Part shown: piece after piece, positions 36,901-46,912 of the stretch
How the letters are laid out: every line of letters begins with the position of its first letter
Numbering within the stretch: the first letter of the stretch is position 1
DNA from: Breviolum minutum Mf 1.05b.01
Taxonomy: Eukaryota; Sar; Dinophyceae; Suessiales; Symbiodiniaceae
Direction of reading: 5' to 3'
DNA length: 64,000 nt
NCBI GenBank assembly: GCA_000507305.1
Contig: DF239040.1
Coordinates: 145,283-209,282 of the forward strand
Position numbers and translations under genes: made by a program
The notes under the pieces: model-generated
The model's database searches: none
Seen by the model: the letters and a program-made list of their open reading frames with translations, nothing else
What the model was told of the DNA's origin: nothing

Positions 36901-39490
36901 GGTATGGGGGATATGGTATGCTTGTGTTTTTTTTAGTTCATCACTTTATTCCATAGCCATCTGGGCAGATTTGAGAAACAAATCTTCATGCTTAATTCTA
37001 GGTGAACATTGTGCAAAACATGGGTGTACCAACTTGTTCTGGAACCAGCCCCACATGATGGAGTTGTACCACAACCAACGTCGAACAACCCCATCGTTGA
37101 GTTCGTCGCACCATCGCCAGGACCAAGCGAATCATCCTTTTTGAAATCTCCAGGGCCAATAAGGTTTTAGAACAGGTGGGATCAGTGGAATCCAGCCGTG
37201 CAATTGCTGCGCTCAGTGTCAAGATGTGTCACGCCGTTTGAGCCAAGAAGAAAAAAGCTGTGACATGGGATGTTTCATATAAGTGCTGAATTGCTTGACC
37301 AGAATCTGCACGGTGGATATACCATATCCGAAATTGCAAATCTCAGTTTGGAACATTTATCTAATTTCATGTCAACAGTTGACCTACCTTAAGATTCTGC
37401 AACACTTTGTCTTCACCCAAAACACACAAATTTGCTGTTTTCTTCCCTCATGTTGCCCGGTGCAGGTAGAACATGGAAAATGCAAATGGTGTGAAGTTTA
37501 TAGGCGCAGCCTGACATCCGACCTCCGGGATGAGAAGTTGGGGGTTTTTTGATCGGAATTCCTTTTGGGAAAGTAACTTTTCAGGGGCCATGTTGAACTT
37601 CAGGTGGGTATCGGATATCCAAATATTTCGAACCAACTACTGTATTATTATAGTTTTTTTTTGGAAGCTTGCCAAGAAAAACACTGAGTTCTGGTACATG
37701 AGGCAGTCAAAATAGTGGCATCGGTTGCGTGTCTTTGGGAAAAGTCCTTCTGCAAAAGACATTCTTTTCACCCATGTTTGGGCCATAAAATGCCACAGCC
37801 ACTATTTTCTAAGTTCCGTTTGTTTTTGGTGCGTTTTCAATTTGGACCTAAACAAACGCTGTGTTTTTCTTACCAAAATCCACCTTTCAGGGGTTTGAAA
37901 TCCACCACCAACTTGTTGGTTTCAACCGCCAGGCCGTTGCCGTTCTTCACGCAACATAAGATTTATATCCAGATTGAAGTTTTGGCGGCCACACCACAGG
38001 TGTTTGATCGGCAATTCTGTTGGGAAGAGTCAGAGGTGGAAGATTTGAAAATTAAAACCGATGACTTCAATTGAATCATGAATGGTTGTCTATGATGTTT
38101 GGATTCTTTATCATTTATCTATACACGTAATGTAGGGATTTATATTAGGTGTAATATGTATATGATATTTTTTGTTCTCCTTCACGTTGCAATGGCAAGC
38201 TGCCAGGCCCCAAGTGGTGTAAAACCTGGGAAGTTTAGCAAGCATAATGATGCCCATAGGATCCATGGGACTGGTATATTTAGCTACATGGATGGTTGAT
38301 TTTTATGGGACATGGTAGGTAGATATGCCATACATGGATCCTATGGGATGGGAACACAATACGATCTTTTAACTTTCATTTTGAGGCCCGGTAGAATTTC
38401 AAGGTGCAATTTCAAGGGAGAAGTTGTTTAACTTCAGGGGTGTACTTCATGCATGGCATTTTGTTGGGGCGGGGGTTAGGAATTTTCAAGCAATTGGCAT
38501 GTAGTTTGATGAGTTTAAACCAGCTTGTCTTTCTACAAAATCACTCCGGCTGTATGATGAGCATCACCTAGGCTTTGGTGAATTTCAAGTTACCTAGTGA
38601 CTGGTAGAGTTCCTCCTTGGATGTGTTCTTCTATATAGATTTGAATAGCAAGTCGCCAATCATCTAAGGTTATTCTTGGGCCGCTGATTATTCTCCTCGT
38701 CAATATCATTATATATCATTCATCAACATCATCATCACCATTACCACTACCTTCATCCACATCATACACCACCAGCAGTAGCAGCATCATCACAGTGTCC
38801 TTGACATACAAAAGCCACTCAGCGTCACAACAAACGCGTCAGGTTTTTACCAAATGGCTTGGCTGGATTGAGTGTGGCACATGGCGGGTTCACCTCCGGG
38901 GAAAGGTGGAAAATTCTGGAGCTTCTAAACTGCTTGGGGTATATCTAGGCAGCAACAAACCTGCGGTGTAGTTGCTATATGGTAGTATTTGGGGTATATG
39001 GTATCTGGTATATATTTTTATTTTCATTTTTTTTGATATACCAGTAGTACCGCACGAGGCGGTGGCGGAAGTTTCAAGAATAGGAAACGTATAGGGGAGA
39101 TTGATTGATGTGAGTGACGGATGTCAGAGCAAAAACATTGACCAACTGACTAACTAGCTAACTGACTAATTGACTGATTGACTGTCTGATTGACTGAGTG
39201 ATTGCCTAAGTGATGAAGTGACCTATTGACTGACTGACTNNNNNNNNNNNNNNNNNNNNNNNNNNNNNTGACTGACTGACTGACTGACTGACTGACTGAC
39301 TAATTGATTGACTGGTTGATTAACGAACTGACTAATTTACTTACCGACTGGCTGACTGCCTGACTAACTGACTAATTGACTACTTGACTAACTGACTATC
39401 TTCCTAACTAACTAACTAGCTAGCTAACTGACCAAATGCCTCACTGACTGATTGACTAACTGACGAACTAGCTAACTGACTAACTGACTA

Positions 39491-39570
<80 letters not shown>

Positions 39571-39634
39571 ATTGACTGATTGATTGCTTGATTGATTGCT
39601 TGCTTGATTGATTGATTGGTTGATTGATTGATTG

Positions 39635-39669
<35 letters not shown>

Positions 39670-42600
39670 AACTGACTAATTGACTAACTGACTGACTAAC
39701 TAACTGACTAACTAGCTAACTGACTAACTAGCTAACTGACTAACTAGCTAACTGACTGATTGACTAACTGACTAACTTACTACCTGACTAATTTTTCGAC
39801 ATCAAAACTTCAAAAAGTGCTCCGAAACTGACGTGTTTTGTACATTTTCACTTCCAAATCTGCTTTTCGCTACAGCGGCATGCATTTTTTCGACGTCAGA
39901 ACTTCAAAAAGTGCCCCCGGACCCTCAGCTTTTTAACATTTTCACTTCCGAATGTGCGTTTCGCCACAGCGGCGTACAATTTTTCCACTGCTGAGCTTCA
40001 AAAAGTGGTCCGAGGACGTCAGTTTTTTAACATTTTCATTTGCAAATTTGCGTTTCGCCACAGCGGCGTGCAATTTTTTCGACATCGGACCTTCAAAAAG
40101 TGCTCCGACACCCTACCCTCAGTTTTTGTGCATTTTGACTTGAAAATGTGCTTTTCGCCACAGCGGCGTGCAATTTTTGATTTCTCGTCTCAGCACCGAC
40201 CTCCGCACCCGCCGGGCCTACTTTTCGACTCACCAGACACACGGATCATTGAAAAAACATAGCACTTCGCGACTTCTCTAACATTTGTCGCGGATGTATC
40301 TTCTTTCTTCCGACTTTCGCGCTAGTGCATCTTTTGACTTCTGACTTGACTGGGCTCATCTGCTTTCCAATCCTCCATATTGTCGGAAGTTTGCTATTTA
40401 AACTTCCTTCGATAAGGTATGTGATACCACCTTAACCAGAGATTTGTTCGTATTTTGTAACGGGTCTCTTATGACACCTCGTGACTGGCGTCCTGGGACT
40501 TGACGTGGTGCGAAATCAACCCAACTAGGTAGCTAGAGAGTCCTAGATACCCATGAATGGATGGATGGTCCAACGACAAGGTGATCTTGTTGAATACCTA
40601 TTTCATATTTTTATAAATGTATATATAATATACATAACGATTGCATTGAATTCAGCGAAGCACCCTGAAACAGGAACATGTAGCCTCAACATGGGTTTCT
40701 TGGAAGCCGCACAACAACATTTGTATTACAAACCATGCAATTTTGAGGTTCAATGTTCTGTCAGTTTTTTTTGTTTTTTTGGGACAGCCAGCCACCCTGT
40801 CACCCAGTCCCAACATTGAATCCCACATATTCACAACGTGATGTATTCCCAAAAATTTGATTCTTATATTCTTGGTGACTTTTGACTATTTGTCAAGCAA
40901 TACGTTGGGGATACTTGACTATTTTGACAAATAGGTTGGACAAACATTGACTATCTTCATTGTTGTTTACTAGTGTCAACAATTCACTATCTCGATTTAT
41001 TAGTGGTTTACTATGTTTTGTTGACAAACAAAAATGGCTGGAGGAATTATCATACCTTTGCATTGTTTCTTCCTCCCTCCAAGTGGGTAATTGACAGACC
41101 CAAGGTCCAAACAGCAACTGACCCACTTCCAAGGTCCAAATTGCGCCAGTTGGTGAAGCATTTCGAACAGATTCCATCGGTCTCCGTGCGGCTCGGGGGA
41201 CCCAAATTACTTACAACCGAGGATTTTTTCCAGCGAAAAAGGTGCTGTTGATGCAGAGGGAAAGGTGGGAAGTAACTACATGGCTAAGTGAAGTAACATC
41301 ATCCAATTTGAATCAATTTGATTGTTTACGTTTATCAGTTGTCATCCCAGTCCCAGTCAGTGAGAGTCAGTGAGGTCAGTTTCCCCAGTCCCACCAGTGA
41401 GATCAGTTTAGTAATCAAAAATAAAAAAGCAGCAAACAAAAATGAAACATATTTTTTTCAAAAGGACACAAAACGAATGGACATGAATTTGAAGGCAAAT
41501 TTGTGATATTTTTTTTCCTCCAAAAATGACCCCCAGAAATACTCATCTTCAACAATTGGATCCTCTCAACTCTGAGGATTTTTGCTGGGATCCATGGAGA
41601 AACTCCAGCAAAAACCCTGGGGAAACTCGAAAACGAATTGGAATCCACTGCCATTTCTAGGGTTTCAAAATCTCTGGGTTAGGGGGTTCCCATTTGCCAC
41701 TTCCCCAAGGCCGTGGCCCAATCATTTGTCCTTTCAGGCGGCTGAGGGGGGAAAGGAGGAACTTGAAGAATTGGAGGAAAAACTTGACTCAAATGTTCAC
41801 AGTTTCATGTTTTATTTAGACTTTTCATTTTTTATTTCTGGAGTGTTTGGAATCTATTGCGGTTTGTCTATGTGGTTTAAATTTGTTGAATATCAAATCT
41901 TCAGGCTATCAAGGTTGTGGGTGTTTTTTTGTTTGGGATCAAATCGAATCAAATGGGTGATGGTTTCAACATTTCGTGAAACAAAAAATCACCATCTAGC
42001 CAGGAGAGATGATCCCATTTTTGCAAATAGATACATACTTGTACTTGTAGGTATATTTTGATTTTTTCAACTCCAGTGGGGGAATTCAATTACACCAACA
42101 ACATCCAACAACTATTCCCCCGAAGTTTAATATAACCCCCTGGAAGAATGATGGTTGGAAGACAAGCTTTTCCTTTTGGGAAGGCTAACTTTTCAGGGGC
42201 TACAGCCATGTAATGAAACGTATAGCAGTCTGGTATTCGATGAAAAAGATGCAGCTAACCTCTCCTCGGTTTCCCTGTAGACACGTCGATGCCTGCGGAT
42301 GAAAGGTGAAATACACTCCGGTGAACTCACATAGCAATGGAACATCCAAATGGGGGCTTCCAAACATGGGGATTTTCCATAGCTATCTTAGTTTACTGGA
42401 GGGTAGTTGGGATTTATACAATATGTGTAATATGTATTTATATTTATATACGCTGTATATACATGGTGGGCTCCCTACCAGTTGTAAACAGGATTGTAAC
42501 TCCTAGAAGTAAGATTATATTCCCAGTTACCCAGTTAGAAGGGCCATTTATAGTAGGGCTTATAACACACATTTATAACGATCGGTTCAGGGCCCACCTT

Positions 42601-44836
42601 GTACCTCTATACATTTGTATTTAGTGTACAAGACCCATGATCCCAGTGATGTTTTTTTTTGGTCAACTTGAGGATCCTGACTGGAAGCATGCAGTGTCTA
42701 TCTTCATGGGTTTGTTGGGAGACCCATTGGATGGGGTTGCTTTTAGGTGGGTGGGAGGTGGGAAGTCAATGATTTGGAGATCAGAAAATCTTTGGAAATA
42801 TTGGGAAATCAATGAAACAATGGTAAACAATCTGGAAGGAATCATGTTGAATCTGCAAGGAATCTTCATTTCCAAAGTTTTGGGTCTTTCTCTTGACGAA
42901 AATATCGCCTCACAAATGACCTCATTGTTTGAAGGTCAAAGGGGTTAAGAGCATCATTGACTATCTCAGTGTTATTCTTGGGGCCTTCAACTTGTATGTT
43001 TTTGTTTTCCGAACCTTTCCCGGAGTGAAATGATGAACAAGTTTCACATTTGCCGTTTTTTTTTGTTGGCAAGTTTGGGCTAAAAAAGACACCAGCAGAT
43101 GTTAAATTAAATTGTTAGTGCAATTTACCCTTTTTCCCAATAGTCATGGCTCAGTTGAAAATTTACCCCTAAATTAGAGGAAGCTAATCTTGGAGACATC
43201 CCATTTTCCACTTCCTCAGTCAACCAGGACAGTGGACAAGGCACCAGGACAACAAACGCATTCGGTATCTTGCTGGCAACCGATTTGACGCCGGAAAAAC
43301 CGGATTTTCAGTGAAGTGAAAGAATGCAAATTGCTGGAGAACTAAAGAAATCAGGTTTCCCATTGAAAGAATGTATATCATTTGGTCTTTAGGATTTGAA
43401 TGGAAAAGCACGTTGTATGGAAGCAATGCTCTTGGAACCGGAAACATATTCAGAACTGTGTAGTCTTTGGAATTATGCAGAAACCCTGATGAAGAGGGTT
43501 TTAATCCATATATACATCAACAATTTCATGATGAACATCCATCCATACCAGCCATACAAATTGATCCCAAGGTCGACCTCCGTCGCACCGTGGTGCGCTT
43601 CGTTGAGATCATCAACAGCTGGTGGATTTGCTCAACAAATGGGTTTTACCGGAGGGTTGATAGTTGGGGGCCAAATCAGGCACTACTTGGAGGATCATCC
43701 CATTTAGTAAGTGATTAATAAACATGGTTAGTAAGTTCCCTATGTACAGTATGGTTGTTCCACTTTCAAATCACCTAAATGGCTTATAAATGAGGGTTAC
43801 TAACTACTTACTAACTGGGATGATCCTCCAAGTACCTGTCATTGACTATGAAAAACCCTTCGGAAAAATGAGATGATCATATTTGATCCATACATGTTGA
43901 TTAAAGCTAGAATCATTTCTGAAGCAATCAACTTGTTTTGTTGGATTTTGAGATTTTGTGGCACAAGAAGGACATTGCAAAGTTGATTGAAATTTGATAG
44001 ATTGAGATGAAACACATACAGTTTTTTGTTGTTGGTTGAAACATCGAAATGTCTGATTTCTCAAATGAAAGTAGATATCCAAGTGATTTCATTTGGAAAA
44101 TCAACTACCCAAAAAATATCAGGTTTCAAAAACATCCCCACCCAAAAAAAACAAAAAACATGTTGTTCCCATTTTTTCTGCCCAACTTCAAAAAAAAACA
44201 GTTTCCACAACTGTTCCCCCCAAAAAGATGGGCAATGCACCTGAGTTGCAGTTTTGTTTTTTTTTCCGAGGCCAGATATGTCACAACATACAGGGCAATG
44301 TGAGATGAGAGTCCGGAAACCCGAACCATTGGACCATGAGGACGTTGGGTGTGAGGCATCCCGTCATCAGGTAACCCAGGAAGCGACATAACAATCCCAA
44401 GGTACGAGATGTCCGTCGACGTGATTTACCAAGTTATGCTGTGCCAGTTGGGGATGCCCCAGCGCATGGATGGATGGTACATTTTTTGGGTCCACAAATC
44501 TTCCAACAAAAAATCACTTTGACTAACCGAGAACTTGATTTTTTTAAGGGAATTCCTGGCAACAGCAAGATGCCTATGGTTTTTTCAATAAAGTCTTAGA
44601 GAAAATCATTTAGTGCAACCACAACTTGACTATTTGGACACTTTTTGTTTCTAAAACATGTCTTCGTTTCGTTGCACATCAACTTCGGGGAGTTTCGTTG
44701 CTTTTGGAAGCATTTTGAGGAGTCGGCGGAGAAGAAGCCGAAAGGATTGCTACGAGCCTACACCGTGGGGCTGCCCATGAAAGTGGATGAAATTGCTGAT
44801 GACTTGGAAGGAAGGAAGGAAGGAAGGAATGAGTGA
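23781..44836 (+). CDS. PAP: Poly(A) polymerase (canonical nuclear PAP), about 26 exons over 21 kb
   Basis: Adds poly(A) tails to cleaved pre-mRNA in the nucleus. Short exons, in order, reproduce the family from end to end: [11 protein letters not shown] (family: YGITSPISL), [25 protein letters not shown] (first two catalytic Asp), [24 protein letters not shown] (third Asp), [97 protein letters not shown], and the C-terminal RNA-binding domain ([42 protein letters not shown], and a final exon ending in TGA). Most joins are in phase. Located exons total roughly 545 residues; yeast PAP is 568. The first exon and start codon, the join of exons 3 and 4, and the parts around exon 24 are unresolved. 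Most donors are GT; three joins need GC or GA. Introns carry many fold-back elements and an assembly gap. No frameshift or missing catalytic residue was seen, so the gene looks functional. Confidence 0.93.
24417..24533. mobile_element. Fold-back MITE, family A (diverged)
   Basis: Left 'actccctgaagttgaacag' and 'ccccctctgaaaagg'; right 'cttaagtcttaggggggtgt'. It lies in the intron after PAP exon 2. Confidence 0.55.
24942..25000. mobile_element. Partial family A fragment
   Basis: Contains 'ggcccctgaaaaatgatggt' and 'gaaagactac' only. The right half is missing. Confidence 0.5.
25110..25224. mobile_element. Fold-back MITE, family A
   Basis: TA, 'ccctccctgaaatc', 'ctcctgaaaac', centre 'tttcccaaaaggaaag', then 'tttttcagggattttttgct', 'gttagatttagggagc', TA. 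A clean palindromic copy in a PAP intron. Confidence 0.85.
25779..25889. mobile_element. Fold-back MITE, family A
   Basis: TA, 'ctcccgccaaaactaacac', 'cccct gaaaatcaatggttgg', then 'cttttcaggggacaatgtta' and 'cgcggggtg', TA. Located in a PAP intron. Confidence 0.85.
26925..27040. repeat. Two-copy direct repeat
   Basis: 'cacccaaatcactctgagag' plus 'cgtctatgttta' recurs about 80 bases later as 'cacccaaaatcaccctctga' plus 'gactgtctatgttta', just upstream of PAP exon 4. A weaker third copy of 'gtgtctatgttt' precedes them. Confidence 0.6.
27101..30157 (+). CDS. PAP: PAP exons 4-8: nucleotidyltransferase catalytic core
   Basis: Exon 4, 27101-27174 ([15 protein letters not shown] donor). Exon 5, 27406-27455 ([16 protein letters not shown]). 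Exon 6, 27966-28033 ([20 protein letters not shown]). Exon 7, 29381-29440 ([20 protein letters not shown]). Exon 8, 30089-30157 ([20 protein letters not shown]). Phases agree at every join. The G-S...D-I-D signature and the later E-I-D supply the three metal-binding aspartates of the polymerase-beta-type nucleotidyltransferase fold. Joining exon 6 to exon 7 reproduces the spacing seen in yeast PAP, so the 1.35-kb intron between them probably holds no further exon. Confidence 0.92.
27606..27752. repeat. Degenerate tandem repeat, unit about 35-45 bp
   Basis: 'cctatcataaatctgggcaa' and variants ('cctatcatagatcatcttgc', 'cctatcacaaattatgttgc', 'tctatcatgaatctgggcaa') follow each other. It is in the intron after PAP exon 5. 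Confidence 0.6.
29502..29621. mobile_element. Fold-back MITE, family A (degenerate)
   Basis: 'tacaccctagaaattttcac', 'aaaaatgatggtttg', then 'ccatgttagttttcaagggt', ata. Located in the intron after PAP exon 7. Confidence 0.5.
30594..30660. mobile_element. Left half of a family A element next to PAP exon 9
   Basis: 'tacactccctaaatctaaca', 'cgtccctgaaatgatgg', then 'ttttccaaccatcatttggc'. The right end is lost, and the exon 9 acceptor follows within about 12 bases. Confidence 0.65.
30673..33689 (+). CDS. PAP: PAP exons 9-13: central domain
   Basis: Exon 9, 30673-30735 ([20 protein letters not shown]). Exon 10, 31342-31406 ([20 protein letters not shown]). Exon 11, 32122-32184 ([18 protein letters not shown]). 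Exon 12, 33345-33398 ([17 protein letters not shown]). Exon 13, 33595-33689 ([20 protein letters not shown]). All phases close. These are the most conserved blocks of canonical PAPs, including the K-L-W-A-K helix that contacts ATP. Exon 9 follows directly after the left end of a family A fold-back element. Confidence 0.93.
31444..31561. mobile_element. Right-complete family A element
   Basis: Inner 'cacctgaaaatgatggtcgc', centre 'cttcaaaaggaaagg', right 'caattttcaggggtgaaact' and 'ggttttagggagtg', TA. The outer left end is missing. It lies in the intron after PAP exon 10. Confidence 0.65.
32823..32926. mobile_element. Fold-back MITE, family A
   Basis: TA, 'caccccccaaagtttgatat', 'cctgaaaatggc', then 'ccacgttcaactttgagtg', TA. 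Located in the intron after PAP exon 11. Confidence 0.75.
33780..33835. repeat. TTG/TGC microsatellite
   Basis: Runs of ttgttg with ttc and ctg interruptions. ORFs across it (poly-Cys, poly-Asn, poly-Thr) are artefacts. Confidence 0.9.
35294..37175 (+). CDS. PAP: PAP exons 14-19, with microexons
   Basis: Exon 14, 35294-35322 (FTFSSPQP). Exon 15, 35901-35936 ([12 protein letters not shown]). Exon 16, 36055-36078 (AVPVVPGK, 24 nt). Exon 17, 36129-36181 ([17 protein letters not shown]). Exon 18, 36523-36564 ([15 protein letters not shown] donor). Exon 19, 37121-37175 ([18 protein letters not shown]). The distance from P-Q-P to V-N-P is 20 residues against 19 in human PAP, which supports exons 15 and 16. 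The intron between exons 16 and 17 is only 50 nt. It and the intron before exon 16 begin with related sequence. Confidence 0.85.
35937..36054 (+). repeat. PAP intron 15 carrying introner-like sequence (copy 2)
   Basis: A 118-nt intron. It begins GTGATTTTGAGGGATTTCCC, then a run of A, 'gtgccacgtgtttgggttgg', 'gatgacccctg', and ends 'ctgttcag'. Its first 75 bases match 17038-17105 in order and wording. Confidence 0.65.
36079..36128 (+). repeat. 50-nt PAP intron 16 with the same 5' sequence (copy 3)
   Basis: Begins GTGATTTGCGTAGGGTTTCC, then 'ctccgacaaaaaatccgccc' and ends 'aaactaag'. It is a shortened relative of the preceding intron. Together they isolate a 24-nt exon. Confidence 0.6.
37466..44836 (+). 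CDS. PAP: PAP exons 20-26: C-terminal RNA-binding domain
   Basis: Exon 20, 37466-37512 ([17 protein letters not shown] donor needed). Exon 21, 37933-37999 ([19 protein letters not shown]). Exon 22, 38843-38871 ([10 protein letters not shown]). Exon 23, 41134-41241 ([20 protein letters not shown]). Exon 24, about 42666-42746 ([14 protein letters not shown]), tentative. Exon 25, 43572-43655 ([17 protein letters not shown]). Exon 26, 44711-44836 ([20 protein letters not shown], ending [12 protein letters not shown]). An acidic stretch at 41744-41800 ([14 protein letters not shown]) may be another exon. Exon 26 ends in a GGAA microsatellite, so a longer C-terminus further right is possible. Confidence 0.75.
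37541..37612. mobile_element. Partial family A fragment
   Basis: Right half only: 'ccttttgggaaagtaac', 'ttttcaggggccatgttgaa', 'cttcaggtggg'. Located in the intron after PAP exon 20. Confidence 0.5.
38253..38347. mobile_element. Fold-back repeat, family C copy 1
   Basis: CCCATAGGATCCATG at the left and CATGGATCCTATGGG at the right, with 'tggtatatttagctacatgg' inside. A second copy is at 46825-46906. Confidence 0.8.
39140..39790. repeat. TGAC/TGAT/TAAC tetranucleotide array with assembly gap
   Basis: About 650 bases of 4-bp units (tgac, taac, ttgac, then a long pure attg run near 39490-39660). 39240-39268 are N, so the true length is unknown. It lies in the intron between PAP exons 22 and 23. 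Confidence 0.97.
39797..40178. repeat. 94-bp tandem repeat, four copies
   Basis: Units start at 39797, 39891, 39985 and 40079, exactly 94 bases apart. Each has 'acttcaaaaagtgc', 'ttttaacattttcacttcc' or a variant, 'tgcgtttcgccacagcggcg' or a variant, and 'tgcaatttttt'. The CGCC-ACAG-CGGCG core can form a short stem. Copies differ by substitutions, and the last carries a small insertion. I do not recognise it as an RNA gene. Confidence 0.85.
40180..41130. other. Rest of the intron before PAP exon 23
   Basis: No exon seen. Contains 'ttgactattt' words repeated several times at 40875-40985. Confidence 0.4.
42114..42208. mobile_element. Family A element, right end lost
   Basis: 'tcccccgaagtttaatat', 'ccccctggaagaatgatggt', 'tggaagac', centre 'ttttccttttgggaagg', 'cttttcaggggctac'. 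Located in a PAP intron. Confidence 0.7.
43684..43834. mobile_element. Fold-back repeat with long arms
   Basis: 'tacttggaggatcatcccat', 'ttagtaagt' at the left pairs with 'acttactaactgggatgatc', 'ctccaagta' at the right (about 25 of 29). The whole is about 151 bp, in the last PAP introns. Confidence 0.75.
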
Positions 44837-45130
44837 ATGAATGACTATGGATGATGATGTTGATGGTGACCAGCTGGGAGGGCTAAAAACACCTAGCAGC
44901 ACGAAAAGGGGAGACCGGAGAAGAAGGCAATCTGGAAACGAAGCAAATTCTTATGGGAAGATGGATGGCATGGAGTAGCTGGATCCAATGTAAAGCAGGA
45001 AAAATGCAACATTCCTAGTGCTATGGCATGCACCTATTTATTTTCCCACTACTACATGAAAAACGAGAAATCTCATGGAAACAGGATTGCTATTTTCTGC
45101 CTAGCAAGCTACCCAAATACCTCGCCTCAG

Positions 45131-45184
45131 GATCCCTGTTTGAGTGACAATTTGTGGTCCTTGGTGCTGAGGATGACATTCCAG
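45131..45184 (+). CDS. Exon candidate downstream of PAP
   Basis: From the acceptor 'cgcctcag' to a GTGAAG donor, 18 codons, phase 0, DPCLSDNLWSLVLRMTF. Its gene is unknown. It could be a C-terminal PAP extension or the next gene. Confidence 0.45.
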
Positions 45185-45341
45185 GTGAAGAAGCTGTCGG
45201 GATCTCAAGTTAGACTTCTCCCAATCCTTGAAATGACCAAAAGTTCGCACCTGAAAATTGATGCGAAAGGAGGACCTGTTTTTTTTAAATAGCCTTCCTT
45301 TCTTTGGGGAAAGGGTAAACCCTGGCAGGTGCTTTTTGCAG

Positions 45342-45394
45342 TTTCATGGAGTTTACTGTTTGTTCAGAGTTGCAAGGACTCTATTGTGAAACAG
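45342..45394 (+). CDS. Exon candidate
   Basis: Acceptor 'ctttttgcag', donor GTTCAA, 2 nt + 17 codons, SWSLLFVQSCKDSIVKQ. Confidence 0.4.
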
Positions 45395-45467
45395 GTTCAA
45401 GTTGTAGCACACAACCTCCACAAAACAACTCATACAGATCTCATAACAAGCCACCACTTAGAGAAGC

Positions 45468-45552
45468 ACTCAGCCAACATGGCTCCTGAGACTTTCCTTT
45501 TGAAATGGTCCCTGTTTAAGGGACATGTCAGTATTCGGTGGGGTGGGGAATA
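45468..45552. mobile_element. Partial family A fragment
   Basis: 'ccaacatggctcctgaga', 'ctttccttttgaaatggtcc', 'cagtattcggtggggtg'. Degenerate. Confidence 0.4.
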
Positions 45553-45577
45553 CATCTTTCTCCAACATCCATGTCAG

Positions 45578-45655
45578 GTGCCTACGGTCGCTCCAGTGGA
45601 AATCCAGTTGGGAATCGTAATGCTAAACGGTTGGGATTTCCGGTCGCCTAAAAAT
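45578..45655 (+). CDS. Exon candidate
   Basis: Acceptor 'catgtcag', donor GTAACA, exactly 26 codons, phase 0. Reads VPTVAPVEIQLGIVMLNGWD. Family unknown. Confidence 0.5.
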
Positions 45656-46201
45656 GTAACAATGATGGTTTTGACTGGATTTATGTTGGGTGCAATGGGG
45701 TTTAGATCCAACATATGATGGAATGAATCCAATATTTTTTTGTTTTTCGCCAGAGTGCATGTTTATAAAACACCTGAAGTGGGTACCCACATTGCCATAT
45801 CATAACACCCATGGTTAAACTACCAAACATGTTCTTTGCGTGTTTTTTTTCACCAGGCAATCATGAAAACATCCTCTCCAGGAATTGTGGGGTAAAAATG
45901 TAACAAATGGAGCCTCAAAACTATAACCCCCCCAAAAAAGATCACCTTTATAGCCGAACATGTTCATTTTATCCTTCATCATAGCATCAGGATTTGACTC
46001 AACCATCGACTCACCATTTTATATGGATCATCATTTCAAAAGTAGATGCTGATATGAAAAAATGGGCAGAGATAAGTAAATAACATTGATACATCAACTA
46101 CTCTGAATAAATGTTATTTCCGTTGCTGAAACATCATCAAGATTTCCACCCCAGGTACGTCAAAGTCATTTTCTTCATCCATTTTGTCATTCTCCCTACA
46201 G

Positions 46202-46250
46202 CTTTCCATCATCTTCCGGCACACCCACCCCCAAGGTCTGTCGGGCCCAG
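46202..46250 (+). CDS. Exon candidate
   Basis: Acceptor 'tctccctacag', donor GTGGCG. Reads LSIIFRHTHPQGLSGP, leaving 1 nt. Confidence 0.4.
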
Positions 46251-46824
46251 GTGGCGTTGGTATGCAGTGTCGTGGGGATGGGGGCAAATTGCTGCATTGC
46301 TGAAGGGAAAGAAACTATCATAAATAAAACCCACCTGAAAATGTTCAAAATGACCAAATGGACCTTCTTTTTTTTACCTCCAAAACAAAATCTCTGAGCT
46401 CATCACAAAAATCGATGGCTAAGGGATATGCGGAAAAAATCTCAGTTGAGCTTTTAGTCAATTTTGTATCCTACTATATATTGTATGACAACCACCTGTT
46501 TTAAAACTTGTCTTAACTTAATTTGTGCCCCATTTTGACAACCTGCTGAAATCGTTGCAGGTCAGATGGAGAAGGCACGGAATTTTGGGGGGATTTCTGT
46601 AGGAGGGCAGGGCCGGGGTGTCAAAATTGTACCTGGCGCCAACATGGCAGCTGTGTCCCAGAATTTTTGTTGTTCCTTTTAAATCAGGTTGCTTATGAAT
46701 AATCGACCATTTCATGGGCGTGTGTGTTTAAAACAATTGAGACACCAAATAAAGAGAACATACTGTAGTTGTTGAGGGTTAGAACCGGAATTTACAGCCA
46801 CATCTGACTGTTACATGTGCCGAT

Positions 46825-46906
46825 CCCATAGGATCCATGTATGGTATATTTGGCTACATTTGGTTGATTTTTATGGTAAATCTAGGCAAACGTGGATCCT
46901 ATGGGG
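46825..46906. mobile_element. Fold-back repeat, family C copy 2
   Basis: CCCATAGGATCCATGTATGG ... 'cgtggatcctatgggg', with 'tggtatatttggctacattt' inside, matching 38253-38347. Confidence 0.8.
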
Positions 46907-46912
46907 TATTAC

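Noticed and set aside
37980..38074. Extension of PAP exon 21 to the TGA at 38072
   Set aside because: The read-through peptide lacks the W-x-G-W-x-E-S motif, which is found instead in the in-phase exon at 38843-38871.
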